From: Actinomycetota bacterium
GTDB taxonomy: Bacteria > Actinomycetota > Thermoleophilia > Gaiellales > Gaiellaceae
Reading direction: 5' to 3'
Length of the DNA stretch: 50,299 nucleotides
Assembly (NCBI GenBank): GCA_005884005.1
Contig: VAWI01000064.1
Span: 1-50,299 of the forward strand
Below the pieces are notes generated by a model. It made no database searches and was not told where the DNA came from. It saw only the letters and a list, made by a program, of their open reading frames with translations. Shown piece by piece: positions 34,571 through 43,298 of this stretch. How positions within the stretch are numbered: position 1 is the first letter of the stretch; every line of letters begins with the position of its first letter. The translations under genes were made by a program, and so were the position numbers.

Positions 34571-34862
34571 TTCAGCGAGCTGCACCGGAGCACGCCTGGA
34601 GATCCGCGCGGCTCGAGCCAGAACAACCTCGTCGGTGAGTCCCTCGGCGGTTATGTCTACGCCGCTGCGACGAGGACCTACGGCGCCGCGGTCTGGAACG
34701 ACACGCGCAACGCCGCCGACTGCCCGGCAATCGATGCCTGGCGGCAGGCGCTGGCGAGCGGCGACACGAGGGTTCCGAGGCCGGCGCCGCAGCAGGACTG
34801 CCCGCCGACGTTCGGCAACAGCGACATCTTCGGCGGGACCTACCCCGGATCCGACTCCCTAG
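34571..34862 (+). pseudogene. C-terminal relic of a secreted BNR/sialidase-like protein
   Basis: The frame reads RGSSQNNLVGESLGGYVYAA, ATRTYGAAVWNDTRNAADCP, AIDAWRQALASG and CPPTFGNSDIFGG, the usual end of actinobacterial secreted BNR proteins. The expected final GPTPDPTP-stop (34860-34862) lies in a neighbouring frame, so the tail is frameshifted too. Everything upstream of about 34571 lacks the propeller. It is the third BNR locus of the window, and sits 2 kb from the frameshifted one at 36745. Confidence 0.65.
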
Positions 34863-34886
34863 TCGGCCGCCGAAGAGGAGTAGACA

Positions 34887-34911
34887 GAGGGGCGCCTTCA
34901 GGGCGCCCCTC
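34887..34911 (+). terminator. Hairpin after the BNR relic
   Basis: A perfect 10-bp stem (34887-34896 with 34902-34911) and 5-nt loop, no T-run, 25 nt beyond the relic stop. Probably the surviving terminator of the lost gene. Confidence 0.65.
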
Positions 34912-35077
34912 GTCGATCCACATCGACCGCATACTTGTCCGTGCGCAAGTCGACGACTTGTTGGTTGACGACCGGGACCCAAGCGGCGCGGTCGGTTGCT
35001 TGACCCCTCGACCAGTAGCATGAAAGGCCTTCGAACATCGTTCGCTTGCCTTGTTGGCCGGCGAAGAATTAGAGGAC

Positions 35078-35779
35078 ATGACAGACGAACGAGAAGCAGA
35101 TCAGACGCAAAGAGGCGCTGAGCTACATGTTCGTCCTGGGGAGACGACGGTTGCGACGCGCGCGGCGGCGGACTATTCCACAACGAACCAACAGCAGCAG
35201 CGCGATCCCCTGAACACCCTAAAAGGATGCGAGCGGATTCTGATACTTGGGCGAACCGGGTCCGGCAAGACCACGCTCGCACGACAGCTTTCGGTTGCTC
35301 TCGGCGTGCCCCATGTTGAGCTGGACTCGCTGTACTTCGGCCCGGACTTCAGTAGAGCGCCCCTGTCCCTGCTACGCGACAGGACGAGCGCGGCAATCGC
35401 AGGAGATCGTTGGGTCACGGACGGCAACAAGCGCGTCGTGCGCGACTTGGTCTGGCCTTGGGCTGACACAATTATTTGGCTTGACTACCCCGCGCATGTG
35501 AGCTTGTGGCGGCTCGCCAAACGCGCGCGCACGCGCACCTCGACGCTCAGCGCGCAGGCGGCTCGGACCGGTCGAAGGACCGAACTGCCTAAGCAGTTGC
35601 TCGCCGCCGCGAAAGGGGTGCTCACGGCGCTCAGATCACACCGGGGACAGCGGCGGGAATACCCGCGTATGTTCGCCCAGCCGGCGAACCAGCATCTCGC
35701 GGTGGCACGCCTGCGTTCACCGCGTGCCACTCGTCAGTGGATGGCTCGCGTCACCGAGGTGTCCCGCCCGCCGGCGTAG
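35078..35779 (+). CDS. P-loop kinase-like protein (adenylate kinase/topology modulation type)
   Basis: About 233 residues from ATG 35078. Walker A ILILGRTGSGKTTLARQL is followed by VPHVELDSLYFGPDFSRAPL, DRWVTDGNKRVVRDLVWPWA and DTIIWLDYP, the arrangement of small P-loop kinases annotated as FlaR or adenylate kinase-like 'topology modulation' proteins. The C-terminal 80 residues are Arg-rich and match the RRxRxR lid-like region. Around 40 N-terminal residues before the P-loop are polar and not conserved. Substrate unknown. Confidence 0.75.
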   Translation: MTDEREADQTQRGAELHVRPGETTVATRAAADYSTTNQQQQRDPLNTLKGCERILILGRTGSGKTTLARQLSVALGVPHVELDSLYFGPDFSRAPLSLLRDRTSAAIAGDRWVTDGNKRVVRDLVWPWADTIIWLDYPAHVSLWRLAKRARTRTSTLSAQAARTGRRTELPKQLLAAAKGVLTALRSHRGQRREYPRMFAQPANQHLAVARLRSPRATRQWMARVTEVSRPPA

Positions 35780-36067
35780 GGGCCGTATCCTCGGATCGGC
35801 ACGATGGTCGGAAACCCTGGGCCGGCGCACATCGCAGGCAGTCCCAGCGCTATGCCTCCAGCCCCACCGCCGGGTCGCCATTGAACAACGGCTACCGAGT
35901 GAGTCTCGAGGACGGTGGGCGGGCCGGTCAATCACTCCGGCGAACGCGCCTCCCGATGTCCTCGCGGCCGTCGGTGAGGTCACGGAGGCGAACGACGACG
36001 ACGGCGTCGTGGCTGTCATCGAGCGTCTGCTCCGCGAAGGTGACGTCAGCGACCCTTCATCGGGACA
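35780..36067. other. Intergenic stretch with a doubtful short frame
   Basis: A plus-strand frame ending at 36071 (…LAAVGEVTEANDDDGVVAVI, then ERLLREGDVSDPSSGQ) overlaps the GNAT start as ATGA. Its second half looks protein-like but no credible start or family is visible, so it is not called as a gene. Confidence 0.3.
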
Positions 36068-36583
36068 ATGACGTCGGTGGTCGAAACCGATCGGATCAGG
36101 CTGCGCGAGTTCAGCAGAGCTGATCTTGAAGAGCTCGCCGCGATGGTTGCGGATGAAGAGCAAATGAGGTTTTACGGTCGCACGAAGACGAGAGACGAAG
36201 CGTCCGCTTGGATCAGCCGGAACCTCGGCCTGTACGGGAAGTACGGGTTCGGCATGTGGTTGATCGAATCCCGCGCGACTGCGGGCTTCCTTGGGTACTG
36301 CGGGATCAGACCCTTGGCCATCGACGGCGGCTGGGAAATAGAGATCGGATGGCACACGAAGAAAACGTCTTGGGGTCAAGGGATCGCCACCGAGGCTGCG
36401 ACGGCGGCTCGGGACCTAGCGTTCAGACGCTTCCGGTTGTCACGGCTGGTGGCGATCGTCCACCCCGATCACATCGCGTCCCGCCGCGTTGCCGAGAAAA
36501 TCGGGATGCAAGAGGGGAGGACCACTATCCTCGCCGACTACGATGACTACCCCGCCATCATCTACACGACCAAACAGCTTTAG
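36068..36583 (+). CDS. GNAT-family N-acetyltransferase (RimJ/RimL-like)
   Basis: A 171-residue acetyltransferase with TDRIRLREFSRADLEELAAM at the start, GYCGIRPL, WEIEIGWHTKKTSWGQGIAT holding the acetyl-CoA loop (Q/R-x-x-G-x-A-like), then LVAIVHPDHIASRRVAEKIG, the standard motif B and C-terminal helix. Such proteins acetylate ribosomal protein N-termini or small amines; target unknown. The ATG at 36068 fits the domain start. Confidence 0.9.
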   Translation: MTSVVETDRIRLREFSRADLEELAAMVADEEQMRFYGRTKTRDEASAWISRNLGLYGKYGFGMWLIESRATAGFLGYCGIRPLAIDGGWEIEIGWHTKKTSWGQGIATEAATAARDLAFRRFRLSRLVAIVHPDHIASRRVAEKIGMQEGRTTILADYDDYPAIIYTTKQL

Positions 36584-36744
36584 CTCTTCACCGGATACAC
36601 GCTGCAGACCGCGAAGCGGCCCGGGCGCATGGCCTTTCTCACGCGGCCCGCGGTGGACAGTCGCCTCTGCCCGGTGAGTCGATATTGACTTCTCTGCTGT
36701 AGATCGCTAGACCCTGAGCTACTCGACCGAAGGAGGGTGGTGTA

Positions 36745-38213
36745 ATGAGGAGGAGTCGGCGAACCGCACTAGCGGCCGCCGTGGCTGCGTTTCTCGTCAC
36801 GGCCGGGGTCGCCGGCGCGAACGTCCCGCTCACGATGGTCAGCGCGGACCCGTTCACGAACACGACGAGCCAGCACGCAACCGAGCTTGAGCCCGACACC
36901 TTCGCCTTCGGCGGCACGGTCGTGGCGACGTTCCAGGTGGGCCGCTTCTTCAACGGCGGCGCGTCCGACATCGGCTTCGTGCGATCCGGCAACGGTGGCG
37001 CGTCATGGGATGCGCCGGGATTCTTGCCGGGCATGACCTTCAGCTCCGGCGACCCGTCGAGCCGTATGAGCGGGTGAGCGATCCGAGCGTTGCGTACGAC
37101 TCCGTGCACCACGCCTGGCTGATCTCGTCGATCCCGCTCCTGCCCACGACGACGGTGGTGCCGACCGTCTTCGTCAGCCGCTCCACCGACGACGGCCGGA
37201 CGTGGAGCAACCCGGTCAGCATCCCGCCGCCGGTCTCGAACTCGGTCGACCTCGACAAGAACTGGACCGTCTGCGACAACAACACGGGCAGCCCATTCCG
37301 GGGTCACTGCTACACCGAGCTCGACAACTTCGGGGACGGCGACCTCGAGCTGATGAGCACGTCCACCGACGGCGGCCTGACGTGGAGCACGCCGATCCGG
37401 ACGGACGGGAACGACAAGGGCCTCGGCGGCCAGCCGGTCGTGCAGCCGAGCGGCCGCGTCATCGTCCCGTTCGAGAGCCTGAATGGCACGATCTCGGCCT
37501 TCCACTCGGACAACGGCGGCGCTTCCTGGAGCCGCGGGTTCAAGGTGTCGGGCATCCGCTTCCACAGAGTCGCCGGTGGCCTGCGTACGAGCCCGCTACC
37601 GAGCGCAGAGATCTCCGCGGACGGCACCGTCTACGTCGCCTGGGAGGACTGCCGCTTCCGCAAGGGCTGCACCTCGAACGACATCGTCGTCTCGACGTCG
37701 ACGGACGGCGTGAGCTGGACCGATCCGGCGCGCGTCCCGATCGACGATGTCACGAGCAGCGTCGACCACTTCATCCCAGGCCTCGCCGTCGATCCGACTA
37801 CCAGCGGGGCGAGCACGCACCTGGCGCTGACGTACTACTTCTACCCCAACGCCAACTGCGGCGGCGCCTGCCGGCTGCAGGTCGGCTACATCTCCTCGCC
37901 GGACGGCGGCGCCCACTGGGGCGATGCGACGCAGCTGGCCGGGCCGATGGCGCTCAGCGAGATCGCGCAGACCTCGCAGGGGCCGATGGTGGGCGACTAC
38001 ATCTCAACCTCGTTCTCGGGCGGGAAGGCGACGACGGCGTTCGCCATCGGGCATGAGACCACGACCGCCGCATTCGACGAGGCGATGTACGCCCCGGCGT
38101 CGCGTCTCTCAGTCGCGACTGCGGCCCAGGCGACACGCGCAGCGAGCAGCGCCGGCGTTACCGGACCGATCACCGGCGTCGGAATCGGCGCCGCCCACCG
38201 CGCTCTGAGGTAA
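36745..38213 (+). pseudogene. Secreted BNR/sialidase-like protein, broken by one frameshift
   Basis: AAGGAGGG precedes an ATG followed by a signal peptide (TALAAAVAAFLVTAGVAGAN). The first frame carries FRSGNG-like Asp-box text and stops at 37075-37077 (…GDPSSRMSG); the second, entered at about 37055-37065, resumes with PYERVSDPSVAYDSVHHAWL and continues to 38213 with Asp-boxes STDDGRTW, STDGGLTW, SDNGGASW, STDGVSW and SPDGGAHW. Joined, the product is about 488 residues and complete for the family. A one-base indel, either real decay or a sequencing error, separates the two parts. A strong hairpin terminator follows. Confidence 0.8.
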
Positions 38214-38228
38214 GACCACGACCGTAGT

Positions 38229-38258
38229 GCGCGCCTCCCGTTCCCACGGGAGGCGCGC
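38229..38258 (+). terminator. Terminator of the frameshifted BNR gene
   Basis: A perfect 12-bp stem (38229-38240 with 38247-38258), 6-nt loop, 16 nt after the stop. Confidence 0.75.
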
Positions 38259-38616
38259 TACACCACCTCGGCGGCGCCGTCGACGACCCGGCGAGGCGCG
38301 GAACCTCATCCATGCGGCAGGGTTAATGTCGGTCCCAAACCTGTGTGTGCTTGCGTTCGTTCGCGAAAGGCGCCAGGTGCGGCGCAGCGAGGCACCGGAT
38401 CCAGCTCTGGCTAGTTGAAGCGAGTCTGAGCCGTCACGAAACCGAGGCCTAGTAGTGATCGCCCGTTCGGCGATAGTCGGCCCGACAGCGCAGTTCCCGC
38501 CCGCTAACGCTCTCTCATCGGAGGCGGTGGGACCCAGTTCAGCGGGCCCACCGCCTCCAAAAGTTGCAGCCTCGATTCGCTGGGCCAACCCCCGCCCTTG
38601 CTCTTACGCGATCGTC
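38259..38616. other. Intergenic region between convergent genes
   Basis: About 360 bp without a supported gene; it holds the hairpin at 38521-38557 and nothing else I recognise. Confidence 0.45.
38521..38557 (-). terminator. Hairpin terminator for the ABM-like gene
   Basis: An 11-bp perfect stem (38521-38531 with 38547-38557) and 15-nt loop, 60 nt beyond the minus-strand stop. Confidence 0.6.
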
Positions 38617-38946
38617 TTAGCGCTTGATGATGTTGTGGATCTCAAGCATCTCGGGCTCGCCCGATAGCTCAATCCCCGCGTCCTTCAGCACCGGCATAAG
38701 GCGTTCGCCGAACGCATCGAACTGCTCTCGCGAGTCCCAGATCTCGCTGACTCGAAGGTTCCCCTCCGACTTGAAGGCGACGTGATACTGAAGTCCCTCC
38801 GGCAGCCAGTCGCCCGACTCCTCCAGACGGTGGATGGTTTCGTCGTACTGTTCGGTAGTCACGTTGGGCGCGGCCGTGAAGCGAGCAAGGACCTTCGTCT
38901 TGCGGGCGTCCAAGGTCGGTGTCGCGGACGGAATACTGGTGGCCAT
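38617..38946 (-). CDS. Small dimeric alpha/beta-barrel (ABM-like) protein
   Basis: A 109-residue protein with the pattern of ABM/EthD-like ferredoxin-fold dimers: TTEQYDETIHRLEESGDW, LQYHVAFKSEGNLRVSEIWD, SREQFDAFGERLMPVLKDAG. AAGGAGG lies 7 nt before the ATG. The family includes monooxygenases but most members of this length are uncharacterised; no cofactor residues can be pointed out. Confidence 0.8.
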   Translation of the reverse strand: MATSIPSATPTLDARKTKVLARFTAAPNVTTEQYDETIHRLEESGDWLPEGLQYHVAFKSEGNLRVSEIWDSREQFDAFGERLMPVLKDAGIELSGEPEMLEIHNIIKR

Positions 38947-39187
38947 TCGTGGCCTCCTTCGTGTGGATGCCCCTGACCGAGCCGACCTACAACCGAATGC
39001 GTCTTATTGCGTTCGCCTGGCGGGCGAGGATTCTGAGCCAGAAGGCACCACGCAACGTATCACGCGTCTCGCCCCTCGCTTACGCCGAACGCCCCGCTAG
39101 GTACGGGCCGCCGTTTTCCATAAGGTCGGCTCAAGGATTCAGCCCAAACGGGGCTCATCGCCCCTTCACCAAGGAGGCTCGGCAGCT

Positions 39188-39835
39188 ATGCAGGCAGACA
39201 GCCACTCGGCAGGGGAAGCTCCGTATCCCGTGCGATTCAACGTCGCCTATCCAGATCGCGAGCTCGACCGCCTCACGACCGGTTTCAGGCTGATCGTCGC
39301 GATCCCGATCCTGATCGTCGCTGGGGCGCTGGGCGGCCATGAATGGGCCGGCAATGGGCCAGGGCGCGGAGTCGTGGCGGGAACCGGCGGGGTGCTCTTC
39401 CTCGCACCGCTCCTGATGATCGTCTTTCGCCAGAAGTACCCGCGCTGGTGGTACGACTGGAACCTCGAGCTGCTGCGGTTCTCGAACCGGGTCGGCGCCT
39501 ATCTCGCTCTAATGGACGACCGCTATCCGTCGACCGACGAGCAGCAGGCGGTCACGCTCGAGTTCCCCTACCCGGACGCAAAGCAAGGTCTGAACCGCTG
39601 GCTTCCGCTCGTGAAGTGGCTGCTCGCGATTCCTCACTACATCCTGCTTGCGTTTCTCTGGCTCGCCGCGCTGGTCGCGGTGGTGATCGTCTGGTTCGCG
39701 ATCCTGTTCACCGGCCGTTATCCGCGGGGCCTATTCGACTTCGTCCTCGGCGTATTCCGTTGGACAAATCGCGTCATCGGCTACGCCTTCGTGCTCGTGA
39801 CGGACGCATACCCGCCCTTCCGACTCAGTGACTAA
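39188..39835 (+). CDS. DUF4389 membrane protein
   Basis: A 215-residue membrane protein. YPVRFNVAYPDRELDRLTTG, LTTGFRLIVAIPILIVAG, then a second membrane segment (GGVLFLAPLLMIVF), YPRWWYDWNLELLRFSNRVG, LPLVKWLLAIPHYILLAFLW and ILFTGRYPRGLFDFVLGVFR with NRVIGYAFVLVTDAYPPF are the DUF4389 signatures, which occur as an internal repeat. AAGGAGG precedes the ATG. Function unknown. Confidence 0.88.
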   Translation: MQADSHSAGEAPYPVRFNVAYPDRELDRLTTGFRLIVAIPILIVAGALGGHEWAGNGPGRGVVAGTGGVLFLAPLLMIVFRQKYPRWWYDWNLELLRFSNRVGAYLALMDDRYPSTDEQQAVTLEFPYPDAKQGLNRWLPLVKWLLAIPHYILLAFLWLAALVAVVIVWFAILFTGRYPRGLFDFVLGVFRWTNRVIGYAFVLVTDAYPPFRLSD

Positions 39836-39902
39836 CGCGCGGCGCGATCTCCCGAGCGCGGTCCAGCGGCACGAGGCCTACCTGGTTCGCCGAACCGAAA
39901 GC

Positions 39903-39908
39903 TACGGT
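39903..39908 (+). promoter_or_regulatory. -10 box (TACGGT) of the YgjP-like gene
   Basis: TACGGT ends 7 nt before the ATG at 39916; no Shine-Dalgarno is present. Confidence 0.35.
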
Positions 39909-39915
39909 CGTGCGC

Positions 39916-40464
39916 ATGGATTCGATCGAGGTGCGGCGCTCACCGCGAGCGCGCCGTTGGCGCCTGGAGGTGCCCTGGGGTGAGCCGGCCCGCCTGACCG
40001 TGCCTCGGTGGATGAGCGGCGCCGAGGTCGAGTCCCTGCTTGGGGAAAAGCGGCCTTGGCTCGAGGAGCAGCGGCGAAGACAGGTGCCGCGGCTGGGGCT
40101 CGAGCGGTTGACCGTGAGCGAGTCGGAGGCGCGGATCGGTGCCCGGGAGCTCCTCTCGGCATTGGCCGAGGAGGAGGCCGAGCGGCTTGGGGTCTCTTAC
40201 CGACGGATTCGGATCGGCGACCAGCGCACCCTCTGGGGCTCTTGCTCTTCGGCGGGCACGCTCTCATTCAACTGGCGGCTCGTGCTGGCACCGCTCGAGG
40301 TGCTCGACTATGTCGCCGTCCATGAGCTCTGCCACCTGCGCATTCCGAACCATTCGAAGAGCTTCTGGAAGCTTGTCGAGGCGTCGCGGCCGGACTGGCG
40401 CGACCAACGGCACTGGTTGCGCGAGCACGGACCGGAGCTCTTGGCATTCGTCCCCGCGCGGTAA
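39916..40464 (+). CDS. YgjP/DUF45-type zinc metallopeptidase
   Basis: A 182-residue protein with the M48-like catalytic motif YVAVHELCHLRIPNHSKSFW (HExxH as HELCH, then a third-ligand NHS..FW segment), preceded by RTLWGSCSSAGTLSFNWRLV and APLEVLDYV, and ending WLREHGPELLAF. These are the standard YgjP/SprT-like features; members are thought to process or bind zinc-dependent targets but are poorly studied. ATG 39916 with a TANNNT box is chosen over GTG 39910. Confidence 0.88.
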   Translation: MDSIEVRRSPRARRWRLEVPWGEPARLTVPRWMSGAEVESLLGEKRPWLEEQRRRQVPRLGLERLTVSESEARIGARELLSALAEEEAERLGVSYRRIRIGDQRTLWGSCSSAGTLSFNWRLVLAPLEVLDYVAVHELCHLRIPNHSKSFWKLVEASRPDWRDQRHWLREHGPELLAFVPAR

Positions 40465-40527
40465 GGGGGCTTCGTACGGGGAGGGCGGGAAAGCGCGCCA
40501 GTCCGCACCGTTTCGGTCGCGCCGGCT

Positions 40528-40848
40528 TTATGATCGCGGATCCGTCTTCCGCGCCAGCTCTCGCTCCTCGGCAAGCTTGCGGACGACTTCGAAGCCAGCT
40601 GTACCGTCGATGACCTTCTCGATCGCCGGGATCACATGACCGGGAGCGACGAAGAAGTCGGTCGGCTCCTGCCGCACCCGCTCGTACTGTGCGACAGAAA
40701 CGGTCAGTGGTTCCTTGCAGTCGGGATTGCCGCACTCGCACAAGATGTGGAGAGTGTCCAGCTCCCCGCGTTGAGCGAGCTCGTCGATCCGTTCGTTGAC
40801 TTCTCGGAAGATCGCTTCGTTTCGTGCAAGACGAGCGTGCCGGTCCAT
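40528..40848 (-). CDS. CxCxxxxC protein, copy 2 of a tandem pair
   Basis: A 106-residue soluble protein with a helical start (RNEAIFREVNERIDELAQ), a cysteine cluster CECGNPDC and a TDFFVAPGH segment. It is clearly paralogous to the gene just upstream: both share N.E.IFR..NERI/L, the CEC....C cluster, V.....EY/QYE.VR and FV...GH. The spacing suggests a small zinc site. Its ATG overlaps the stop of the first copy (TAATG). The family is annotated as hypothetical in actinobacteria; no function known to me. Confidence 0.8.
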   Translation of the reverse strand: MDRHARLARNEAIFREVNERIDELAQRGELDTLHILCECGNPDCKEPLTVSVAQYERVRQEPTDFFVAPGHVIPAIEKVIDGTAGFEVVRKLAEERELARKTDPRS

Positions 40849-41138
40849 TAGCCCGGTTTCTGGGTGATGTCGTAGCCATTTCGTTCCGCCACGAGCTCTT
40901 CGCCGGCGGTCCGACGATGGCCGTGAAGCATGACGAAGTGCCGTTCGTGTGAGCGAACCTCGCGATACTCGTCGAGCGTCAATTCAACTCGGCCCATGCA
41001 TTCCTTGTCCGCACACTCACAAAGAAACGGCACCGGGTCAGCTGTCACCAGTCCGACCTCCACGACGCCGCTCAGGCGTTCGTTGGCGCTACGGAAGATC
41101 TCTTGGTTTTCTTCGAGCCGCGTGTCTCGGTTCATCAT
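40848..41138 (-). CDS. CxCxxxxC protein, copy 1 of a tandem pair
   Basis: About 96 residues from ATG 41138 (MMNRDTRLEENQEIFRSANE), with CECADKEC and ERHFVMLHGH. A GTG at 41192 would add 18 residues; the ATG pair is preferred because it matches the start of the second copy and has GGCGGAGAG upstream. Translation is coupled to copy 2 through a TAATG overlap. Confidence 0.78.
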   Translation of the reverse strand: MMNRDTRLEENQEIFRSANERLSGVVEVGLVTADPVPFLCECADKECMGRVELTLDEYREVRSHERHFVMLHGHRRTAGEELVAERNGYDITQKPG

Positions 41139-41226
41139 CAGACGCGTCTCTCCGCCTATGACACCCGCGAAACAGCAGACGGGAGCGGTCACCGGCTAGA
41201 CACCACAGGCCCAAAGCGATATCACT

Positions 41227-41251
41227 CTCCCTCCTCGAAAAAGGAGGGGAG
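41227..41251 (+). promoter_or_regulatory. Hairpin covering the Shine-Dalgarno site
   Basis: CTCCCTCCT (41227-41235) can pair with AGGAGGGGAG (41242-41251), leaving a 6-nt loop and a single bulged G. The 3' arm is the ribosome-binding site of the next gene, 2 nt from its ATG, so folding would mask it. Confidence 0.5.
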
Positions 41252-41253
41252 AG

Positions 41254-41745
41254 ATGGAGCGTGTGCTTGTTCCCACCGTCGCAGCAGCGGCCGCCGTCCT
41301 CGTCTTAGCGGTCGTGAACGCAAGTGCGGGACACGCGAAGGCGCAGCACCACAACCCCGGCAACCACCGGGCGCATGGAGGCGGCACGATTCACGTCGTC
41401 GAGCGTGCGACCACCGACGCGGTCACCAACGGCTCGGGCGACTCGGCCGGCAACATCCTCACATTCGCAAACGATGTCTACGACAGCGCGAATGCGAACA
41501 AGGTCGGCCGCGACCAAGGATCCTGCGTCCGGACGGTGGTCGGTAAGGCATGGGAATGCACGTGGACGACGTTTCTGCCGGAGGGTCAGATCACAGTCGA
41601 GGGTCCCTTCTACGACTCCAGTGACAGCACCGTGGCCATCACCGGCGGGACCGGCGCATATCGGAACGTGCGAGGCTCGATGGATCTCAAGTACCGAAAC
41701 CAAGCAGGGACGGAGTTCGACTTCGTCTTTCATCTGATCGGCTAG
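41254..41745 (+). CDS. Secreted allene-oxide-cyclase-barrel (dirigent-like) protein
   Basis: A 163-residue exported protein: signal peptide (VLVPTVAAAAAVLVLAVVNA), then a lipocalin-like AOC barrel with TIHVVERATTDAVTNGSGDS, GNILTFANDVYDSANANKVG, DQGSCVRTV..WECTWTTF with two cysteines, and VAITGGTGAYRNVRGSMDLK before the final FDFVFHLIG. The set matches the 'allene oxide cyclase barrel-like' family of actinobacteria, which lacks a known reaction. Possibly an extracellular binding protein. A hairpin terminator follows. Confidence 0.85.
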   Translation: MERVLVPTVAAAAAVLVLAVVNASAGHAKAQHHNPGNHRAHGGGTIHVVERATTDAVTNGSGDSAGNILTFANDVYDSANANKVGRDQGSCVRTVVGKAWECTWTTFLPEGQITVEGPFYDSSDSTVAITGGTGAYRNVRGSMDLKYRNQAGTEFDFVFHLIG

Positions 41746-41762
41746 GCCCGACGGCCTCGGCA

Positions 41763-41794
41763 GTGGGCTCGGCGGAAATTTGCGCCGGGCCCAC
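41763..41794 (+). terminator. Hairpin terminator of the AOC-barrel gene
   Basis: A 12-bp stem (41763-41774 with 41783-41794, one G-T pair) and 8-nt loop, 18 nt after the stop. Confidence 0.65.
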
Positions 41795-41918
41795 ACCGAG
41801 CCTACGTCTCCAAGGGCGGGACAGAAGCTGACGCCGTCGACGAGCTGCTGATGCGGCGCGCGGACATCCCTAACACTGGCCCAGGCAGCCCTCGTGCACC
41901 TTTGAGAAAGTGCACGCG

Positions 41919-42668
41919 ATGCCCGAGGACTACTTCGGCGAGCGTGTGGCGGAGTGCTTCGACGAACGCTACGCGCACCTCGCTGACGCCGACGTCGTCG
42001 ACCCGATCGTCGCCTTCCTCGCGGATTTAGCCCGCGAGGGTGCCGCGCTCGAGCTAGGCATCGGCACAGGCCGGATCGCGCTGCCGCTCGCGCAGCGCGG
42101 CGTACGCGTCCACGGGATCGATCTGTCGGAGGCGATGGTCGGGCGGCTGCGTGCGAAGCCGGGCGCGGAGCAGATCGGTGTGACGATCGGCGACTTCGCC
42201 ACAACTACCGTCGAGGCTACGTTTTCGGTCGCCTACCTGGTTGCGAACACGATCATGAACCTGACGACGCAGGGCGAGCAGGTCGCCTGCTTTTGCAACG
42301 CCGCAGCACATCTCGAGCCGAACGGCTGCTTCGTCATCGAGGTGCTCGTACCGGGCCTGCGGCGGCTTCCGCCGGGCGAGTCATTCCAACCCTTCGCCGT
42401 GGGTCCGACGCACCTCGGGTTCGACGAGTATGACGTTGCCCGCCAGGGTCTGATTTCGCATCACTACTGGATCGACGGCGACAAGGTCGATGTCTTCTCG
42501 CCGCCATTTCGTTTTGTATGGCCCTCGGAGCTTGACCTGATGGCACGGCTCGCGGGGATGACTCTCCGCGAGCGTTGGGGCGGTTGGAAGCGGGAGCCGT
42601 TTACCAGCGACAGCACCAAGCACGTCTCCGTCTGGGAGAAGTCTGCGGTTACGGCCGCAGGGACATGA
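41919..42668 (+). CDS. Class I SAM-dependent methyltransferase
   Basis: About 249 residues. ALELGIGTGRIALPLAQRGV is motif I, VHGIDLSEAMVGRLRAK motif II, followed by GDFATTTVEATFSVAYLVANT and a hydrophobic C-terminal half ending W..P. Typical of the Methyltransf_25 group; substrate unknown. Starts at ATG 41919 or GTG 41910; GAGAAAG precedes both. Confidence 0.88.
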   Translation: MPEDYFGERVAECFDERYAHLADADVVDPIVAFLADLAREGAALELGIGTGRIALPLAQRGVRVHGIDLSEAMVGRLRAKPGAEQIGVTIGDFATTTVEATFSVAYLVANTIMNLTTQGEQVACFCNAAAHLEPNGCFVIEVLVPGLRRLPPGESFQPFAVGPTHLGFDEYDVARQGLISHHYWIDGDKVDVFSPPFRFVWPSELDLMARLAGMTLRERWGGWKREPFTSDSTKHVSVWEKSAVTAAGT

Positions 42669-42746
42669 CGTCTCCGAACGCTCGGCCGCGCCGCTAGCCC
42701 AGCGCCGCGCTGAAGTCCGTCGACTGAGAAACCGACCGCCGGGTTC

Positions 42747-43238
42747 TCAGGGGCGCCGAACTGCGACGATCGCAGCAGTCGCGGCTGTTGTCAGAAGCTC
42801 AACCGCGACCAGTCGCTGATCCTGAAAGAACGCTTCCCGCACAGGGTCACCCTCGATCGGTCTGCCGGGTGTGAGGTCGTCTTTGATCAGGATGCCGCCG
42901 GGCGCAAGTAGCGAAATGGGAAGTTCGAGCGGCCGCTCCCTTGTTCCACCGTCGAAGAAGACGAGGTCAAACGGCCCGCGTCCCGGAAGCACGTCCTCCC
43001 AGCACGCGTTCACGACTTCGGCCCGCGTTTCCGCGAGTGCCGCGCACGCCTCCGTGTAACGCGCGGGATCAGACTCCACCGTTACGAACGTCGCGTCCGG
43101 TGGCAGTGCGTCGGCAATCGCTCGTGCTCCAGCGCCGAAGGCGGTACCCAGTTCGGCGATCTTCCCACCCGGCTTGGACGCGACAAGCGCCGCGAGCAGA
43201 TTCTGCACTTCCGGAATCGACGAGCCGCCGCCGGTCAC
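42747..43238 (-). CDS. Small O-methyltransferase-like SAM enzyme
   Basis: A 163-residue compact methyltransferase: KIAELGTAFGAGARAIADAL (SAM motif I), FVTVESDPARYTEACAAL and FDLVFFDGGTRERPLELPIS, then LAPGGILIKDDLTPG, the layout of the COMT/Methyltransf_24 group, though shorter than average (about 215). No N-terminal cap is present. The GTG start at 43238 has a TAGCGT box 8 nt upstream and lies divergent from the aldo/keto reductase gene. Confidence 0.85.
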   Translation of the reverse strand: MTGGGSSIPEVQNLLAALVASKPGGKIAELGTAFGAGARAIADALPPDATFVTVESDPARYTEACAALAETRAEVVNACWEDVLPGRGPFDLVFFDGGTRERPLELPISLLAPGGILIKDDLTPGRPIEGDPVREAFFQDQRLVAVELLTTAATAAIVAVRRP

Positions 43239-43246
43239 GCCCGCAC

Positions 43247-43252
43247 ACGCTA
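43247..43252 (-). promoter_or_regulatory. -10 box (TAGCGT) of the O-methyltransferase-like gene
   Basis: Minus-strand TAGCGT, 8-nt spacer to GTG 43238, no Shine-Dalgarno. Confidence 0.35.
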
Positions 43253-43298
43253 CTGCGGGATGTAGAGCGCGGTGTGATTCGTTTCATTGACGTGTCGA

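Noticed and set aside
35724-36071. A 115-residue frame overlapping the GNAT start
   Set aside because: Its first half is Arg-rich and shadow-like, with no start signal or family; only the last 40 residues look protein-like.
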